8,827 nt of DNA from Anaerolineales bacterium (lineage in GTDB: Bacteria > Chloroflexota > Anaerolineae > Anaerolineales > Villigracilaceae). Within the stretch, counting starts at the first letter, position 1. Each line of letters begins with the position of its first letter. Below, piece after piece: positions 6,262-8,827 of the stretch. The stretch is taken from assembly GCA_025966435.1 (NCBI GenBank), contig JAICRQ010000117.1:1-8827 (forward strand), in the 5' to 3' direction. The position numbers and the translations under genes are program-made. The notes beneath the pieces are model-generated. The model had not been told where the DNA came from. It did not search any database and saw only the letters and a list, made by a program, of their open reading frames with translations.

Positions 6262-6983
6262 ATTTTGAGTCTCCGCAGCCTGTCAGAACATCCGGTGTAT
6301 CGGATTACTCCGTTCCGTGGAAATTCATGGATAACTGGGTCGGCGTTGCGCTGTTGGCGATCATCGACGTGGTCATTTTTGTCATCATGCTGGGGCAGGA
6401 ACGAAGAGCGGAGCTTGCGCAAAGTTCGGCGGTTGTCCTGCTGGAGCTTGCCTACCTGCTCCCAGTCATCTTTATCTTTGCCTGGCGGCATGTTCATTGG
6501 ATGCATTTAAGATTTGGTAGTTTCAAGTGGGAGACACTGGGCATAGGATGCGGACTGTTGATCGGGAGCTATATCATCATCATCGTGCACAACGCGCTGT
6601 TGTTCCTGCTGGGAGTGGATACGCAGGGCGAAAATATCGTGAAGCTGTTTGCCGAGCTGGACTCGCCGTTCTGGTTTTTTATCGTGGGCGCAGTCTTCGC
6701 CCCGCTGGTGGAGGAAATATTTTTCAGGGGCTTTCTCTTTCAGGGATTCCGTGAACGCTATGGCTGGATCACTGCCATGCTCATTAGCGCCGCGATCTTT
6801 GCCATAGCACACCTGGACCTTGTTGTGCTCATTCCCACCTTCATTCTGGGCTGTTTACTGGCATATGTGTTTCACCGCTCGAACTCGATCTGGCCCGGTA
6901 TTATCCTGCATTTTCTCGTCAATTCCTTTGGCTTGCTCGCCGCGTATTTCGCCTCGAATTACCCAAACCTGATGCCCACCTAA
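6258..6983 (+). CDS. CPBP family intramembrane metalloprotease (CAAX protease-like)
   Basis: A 241-residue polytopic membrane protein of the CPBP/Abi (Rce1-like) family, which cleaves within or next to membranes using a glutamate/histidine active site. All three motifs are present: EEIFFRG with E152, E153 and R157; FAIAH with F181 and H185; and HFLVN with H218 and N222. Hydrophobic segments lie at about 27-46, 56-74, 92-117, 138-155, 168-185, 188-205 and 210-232. Length is typical. Bacterial members act in bacteriocin immunity, protein sorting or unknown processes; nothing nearby encodes a bacteriocin. ATG 6258 is chosen over GTG 6228 because it forms an ATGA overlap with the DUF6504 stop and has GGAAG (6249-6253) 4 nt upstream. 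It is the last gene of the operon and convergent with the NADH dehydrogenase gene. Confidence 0.9.
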   Translation: MNFESPQPVRTSGVSDYSVPWKFMDNWVGVALLAIIDVVIFVIMLGQERRAELAQSSAVVLLELAYLLPVIFIFAWRHVHWMHLRFGSFKWETLGIGCGLLIGSYIIIIVHNALLFLLGVDTQGENIVKLFAELDSPFWFFIVGAVFAPLVEEIFFRGFLFQGFRERYGWITAMLISAAIFAIAHLDLVVLIPTFILGCLLAYVFHRSNSIWPGIILHFLVNSFGLLAAYFASNYPNLMPT

Positions 6984-6999
6984 TAATGTTGGGTCTGAA

Positions 7000-7030
7000 G
7001 TTGCGCCTTCAGTTAAAAAGCAGGCGCAAC
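7000..7030. terminator. Stem-loop downstream of CPBP gene, possible terminator (left copy)
   Basis: GTTGCGCCT and AGGCGCAAC form a perfect 9-bp stem with a 13-nt A-rich loop, 16 nt after the CPBP stop. No T-run follows on either strand, so intrinsic termination is uncertain; RNA 3'-end protection is an alternative. A nested alternative stem, CTGAAG/CTTCAG, lies at 6995-7012. Confidence 0.4.
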
Positions 7031-7086
7031 ATAATTACCGTGTAATAAAACAAACCTGATCCCCACATAATATTTTTGGTTCTTAA

Positions 7087-7117
7087 TTGGCGCCTGCTTT
7101 AAAACTGCTGGCGCAAC
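7087..7117. terminator. Stem-loop beside the NDH-2 stop codon, possible terminator (right copy)
   Basis: This is the counterpart of the 7000-7030 hairpin. GGCGCC (7089-7094) pairs imperfectly with GGCGCAAC (7110-7117), extended inward by GC/GC after a T-T mismatch. It lies immediately 3' of the NDH-2 stop on the minus strand. No T-run follows. The sequence of the hairpin matches the left-copy hairpin better as its reverse complement (25 of 31) than directly (22 of 31). Confidence 0.35.
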
Positions 7118-7118
7118 T

Positions 7119-8369
7119 TCATTCCCGTGTAATCAACCTCACCTGATTGTCATAAAAGAAGTAATCCCACGCCCAGTTGATGAGCACCACCAGCCGGTTG
7201 CGGAACCCGATCAGGCGGAAGATGTGGAGTCCCACCCAGATCACCCAGGCGATAAACCCGCTGAACGATAGTCCCCAGATGCGCGCGACCGCCGCGTTGC
7301 GCCCGATCGTCGCCAGCAGACCGGGATCCTTGTAATGGAAGGGATCGAGTTTTTCGCCTCTTAGGATGTGTTGGATATTGCGCGCGGCAGTCCTTGCCTG
7401 CTGCTGGGCAACTGTCGCCAGCATGGGCAGAGGCTGACCCTTTTTGTCCTCTACGTACGCCGCGTCGCCGATGACGAAGACCTCAGGATGCTCAGATAAC
7501 TGTAGTGTGGGTCCGACTCGAACCCGCCCCGCTGCTGCCTGCTGGACGCCTAGCCGGTCTGTGATCTCTGCTGAGCGTACCCCTGCCGTCCAGATCAACG
7601 TGTATGCATCAATATGTTTCCCATCAGCCAGCGTGATTCTGCGTCCGTTGTAATCGGTGAGGCGGGTATTCAGCAAAATTTCGACATTCTTATCTTCGAG
7701 TAACTTCATCGTAGCCTTACGGAGCTCATCGGGATATGCCGTCATGACAGTGCCTGTTGCCTCAAGCAACAGGACGCGCACTTCGCGCAAGTCCATTTGT
7801 GGGTAATCCTTCGTCATCACATGCGTAATGAGCTCCGCTAAAGCGCCGGCCGTTTCCACGCCGGTAGGTCCCCCGCCGACAACGACGAATGTCAATAAGG
7901 CTTTTCGAATGTCCGGATCAACTTCCCGGCTGGCACGCTCGAACATCCGCAGCAAGTGATTGCGCGTGCCGGTGGCATCTTCGATGCTTTTCAACTGGAA
8001 GCCGTTCTCCTCCACCGCATTCAGTCCGAAGAAATTTGTCTGTCCGCCGACCGCTAGAACGAGGTAGTCATAGGCGATCACCGAGCCATTGCTGCGCACA
8101 TAGCGCCCATCGAAATCAATCGACGTCACTTCGCCCATTTGGAAGGTCAAATTTTTCTGCTTTCGGAAAATCGTCCGCAACGGGTAGGCGATCTGGGAGG
8201 GCACCAGCCCGGCGATCGCCACCTGGTACAGCAATGGCTGGAACAGGTGATAATTTTGCCTGTCGATCAATGTGATTTTCGCCGGAGCGTTTCGCAGTCG
8301 TTGCGCTGTTTCCAACCCGCCAAACCCGGCACCGACGATCACCACATGGGGGAGATTCATGGTCTTCAC
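7119..8369 (-). CDS. ndh: Type II NADH:quinone oxidoreductase (NDH-2)
   Basis: A 416-residue FAD enzyme that oxidises NADH and reduces quinone at the inner face of the membrane without pumping protons. The FAD-binding loop GAGFGG is at 13-18 with acidic D36 ending the second strand (LIDRQNYH). The NADH-binding VGGGPTGVE is at 164-172, and the second FAD motif, GDAA, includes D302. LATVAQQQARTAARNI, which matches the quinone-side region of NDH-2, follows. The C-terminal segment GFIAWVIWVGLHIFRLIGF and the aromatic tail are the usual membrane-anchoring part. The start is GTG 8369, because AGGAGG (8380-8375) lies 5 nt upstream; ATG 8360 would be 14 nt away, and an ATG at 8444 lies upstream of the promoter. 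Transcribed alone from a consensus promoter. Other FAD/NAD oxidoreductases are less likely given the C-terminus. Confidence 0.93.
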   Translation of the reverse strand: MKTMNLPHVVIVGAGFGGLETAQRLRNAPAKITLIDRQNYHLFQPLLYQVAIAGLVPSQIAYPLRTIFRKQKNLTFQMGEVTSIDFDGRYVRSNGSVIAYDYLVLAVGGQTNFFGLNAVEENGFQLKSIEDATGTRNHLLRMFERASREVDPDIRKALLTFVVVGGGPTGVETAGALAELITHVMTKDYPQMDLREVRVLLLEATGTVMTAYPDELRKATMKLLEDKNVEILLNTRLTDYNGRRITLADGKHIDAYTLIWTAGVRSAEITDRLGVQQAAAGRVRVGPTLQLSEHPEVFVIGDAAYVEDKKGQPLPMLATVAQQQARTAARNIQHILRGEKLDPFHYKDPGLLATIGRNAAVARIWGLSFSGFIAWVIWVGLHIFRLIGFRNRLVVLINWAWDYFFYDNQVRLITRE

Positions 8370-8403
8370 TCTCGCCTCCTGATTTGTGTAATTTTTCACA
8401 ATT

Positions 8404-8432
8404 ATTATAACCAAATAGGTCGCAATTGTCAA
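8404..8432 (-). promoter_or_regulatory. Perfect sigma-70-type promoter of ndh
   Basis: On the minus strand, TTGACA (8432-8427) and TATAAT (8409-8404) are both exact consensus hexamers separated by 17 bp. Transcription should start near 8397, giving a leader of about 28 nt before the GTG at 8369. It is the strongest promoter in the window by sequence. Confidence 0.88.
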
Positions 8433-8435
8433 ATT

Positions 8436-8468
8436 AAAAAACAAAGGCGACAGATCATTTGTCGCCTT
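8436..8468 (-). terminator. Intrinsic terminator of the M50-like gene
   Basis: Read on the minus strand, AAGGCGACA (8468-8460) pairs perfectly with TGTCGCCTT (8452-8444), with possible further pairing in the short loop, and is followed directly by TTTGTTTTTT (8445-8436). This is a classical rho-independent terminator 43 nt after the TAA of the upstream gene, and its T-tract ends only 3 nt before the ndh -35. Confidence 0.88.
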
Positions 8469-8510
8469 GAGGGGTTCTCGAAACAGGTTTTATAGATATG
8501 CTCAGGACGC

Positions 8511-8827
8511 TTATAGTTCCCAGAAACGGAAGCGTTCCAGCCCGGCGATCACCATCCCCCAATCCACACCGATAAGCGTCGAAACATTGAACACGGTCTC
8601 CCAGAATGAGTTCGAAACCGCAGGGACGAACCAGAACAACAGCAGAATCACCCAGATCGCAATATCGCGGAAGCGCTCCATCGGCGCGCGGATCATTTCC
8701 GGGAGGAAAGGCTCGAGAACGTTGTACCCGTCAAACGGCGGTAGAGGGATTGAGTTGAAGAGCACTGCCGAAACCTGGAGGACGAGCAGGAAGGACAGCC
8801 CGGGCAGATACGCGACGGGGATGGAAG
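8511..8827 (-). CDS. C-terminal part of an M50/site-2-protease-like membrane peptidase (5' end outside window)
   Basis: The frame is open from the right edge to TAA 8513-8511, about 104 residues. The fragment begins with a hydrophobic helix (SFLLVLQVSAVLF) leading into NSIPLPPFDG. This is the third site-2-protease motif, in which the Asp is a zinc ligand and the Asn-Pro pair lies in the membrane. A second hydrophobic helix (IAIWVILLLFWFVPAV) and a short hydrophilic end, RFRFWEL, follow. The HExxH site would lie upstream, outside the window, so activity cannot be judged. Such small S2P-like proteins are common in Chloroflexota and other bacteria, and their substrates are usually unknown. The GTG at 8765 is internal, since the frame continues upstream with conserved sequence. 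Its transcript ends at the terminator 8436-8468. Confidence 0.85.
   Translation of the reverse strand, partial: SIPVAYLPGLSFLLVLQVSAVLFNSIPLPPFDGYNVLEPFLPEMIRAPMERFRDIAIWVILLLFWFVPAVSNSFWETVFNVSTLIGVDWGMVIAGLERFRFWEL

Larger units (their letters stand above)
6965..7138. repeat. 87-bp tandem duplication between convergent genes
   Basis: Two head-to-tail copies, 6965-7051 and 7052-7138, align without gaps at an offset of 87. I count 64 of 82 identical positions between 6965-7046 and 7052-7133. ACCTGAT occurs at 6967, 7054 and 7141, exactly at the unit borders, suggesting recombination between two short repeats. The left copy starts in the real 3' end of the CPBP gene (codons for NLMPT and stop) and ends with a decayed copy of the NDH-2 3' end. 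The right copy starts with a decayed CPBP end (it would read NLIPT and stop) and ends in the real NDH-2 3' end. It fills the whole gap between the two genes. Confidence 0.85.

Noticed and set aside
7031..7118. Short vestigial coding ends in the spacer considered as small genes
   Set aside because: They are fossil copies of the CPBP and ndh 3' ends made by the duplication and have no start codon or ribosome binding site.
6965..7138. Tandem copies considered as a CRISPR array
   Set aside because: Only two 87-bp units, no unique spacers of even size and no cas genes; the units derive from the ends of the neighbouring genes.
8370..8444. Longer NDH-2 start at 8444
   Set aside because: It would begin upstream of the consensus promoter and overlap the terminator T-tract; the extra residues are not part of the FAD fold.

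Overview
The window is densely coded, with moderate GC content, and shows no phage, transposase, CRISPR or RNA gene. Several features suggest a free-living bacterium of the Chloroflexota, probably Anaerolineae: a secreted DUF5666-type lipoprotein, a single-gene type II NADH dehydrogenase, a small M50-like protease, strong GGAGG-type ribosome binding sites and extended -10 promoters without a clear -35. This placement is inferred from gene content and style, not from a marker gene.

Layout. (1) 1-1928, plus strand: the end of an unidentified gene, followed 4-13 nt later by a complete GH13 alpha-glucosidase of the oligo-1,6-glucosidase type. (2) 2132-4607, plus strand: a lipoprotein with three DUF5666-like repeats and a C-terminal Cys/His tail; a multi-spanning flippase-like protein (LPG_synthase_TM family); and a YbaK/YeaK-type aminoacyl-tRNA deacylase that overlaps the flippase gene by 8 nt. 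(3) 4653-5138, plus strand: a DUF3592 membrane protein. (4) 5312-6983, plus strand: a tight three-gene operon of a double zinc-ribbon protein, a DUF6504 protein with a TTG start, and a CPBP (CAAX-type) intramembrane protease that starts on an ATGA overlap. (5) 6984-7118: the gap between convergent genes, filled by an 87-bp tandem duplication that carries a stem-loop in each copy. (6) 7119-8369, minus strand: NDH-2, driven by a perfect TTGACA-17-TATAAT promoter. (7) 8436-8827, minus strand: an intrinsic terminator and the 3' part of an M50/site-2-protease-like gene that runs off the window.

The genes are mostly housekeeping or accessory metabolism: sugar hydrolysis, tRNA quality control, respiration and membrane proteolysis. 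No defence system or other clearly new multigene system is visible. The points most worth a second look are the tandem duplication between the convergent genes, whose hairpin core matches better in inverted orientation; the in-phase 27-bp palindrome inside the DUF6504 gene; the coupled flippase/tRNA-deacylase pair; and the CHKP...HLGHGD tail of the DUF5666 lipoprotein.
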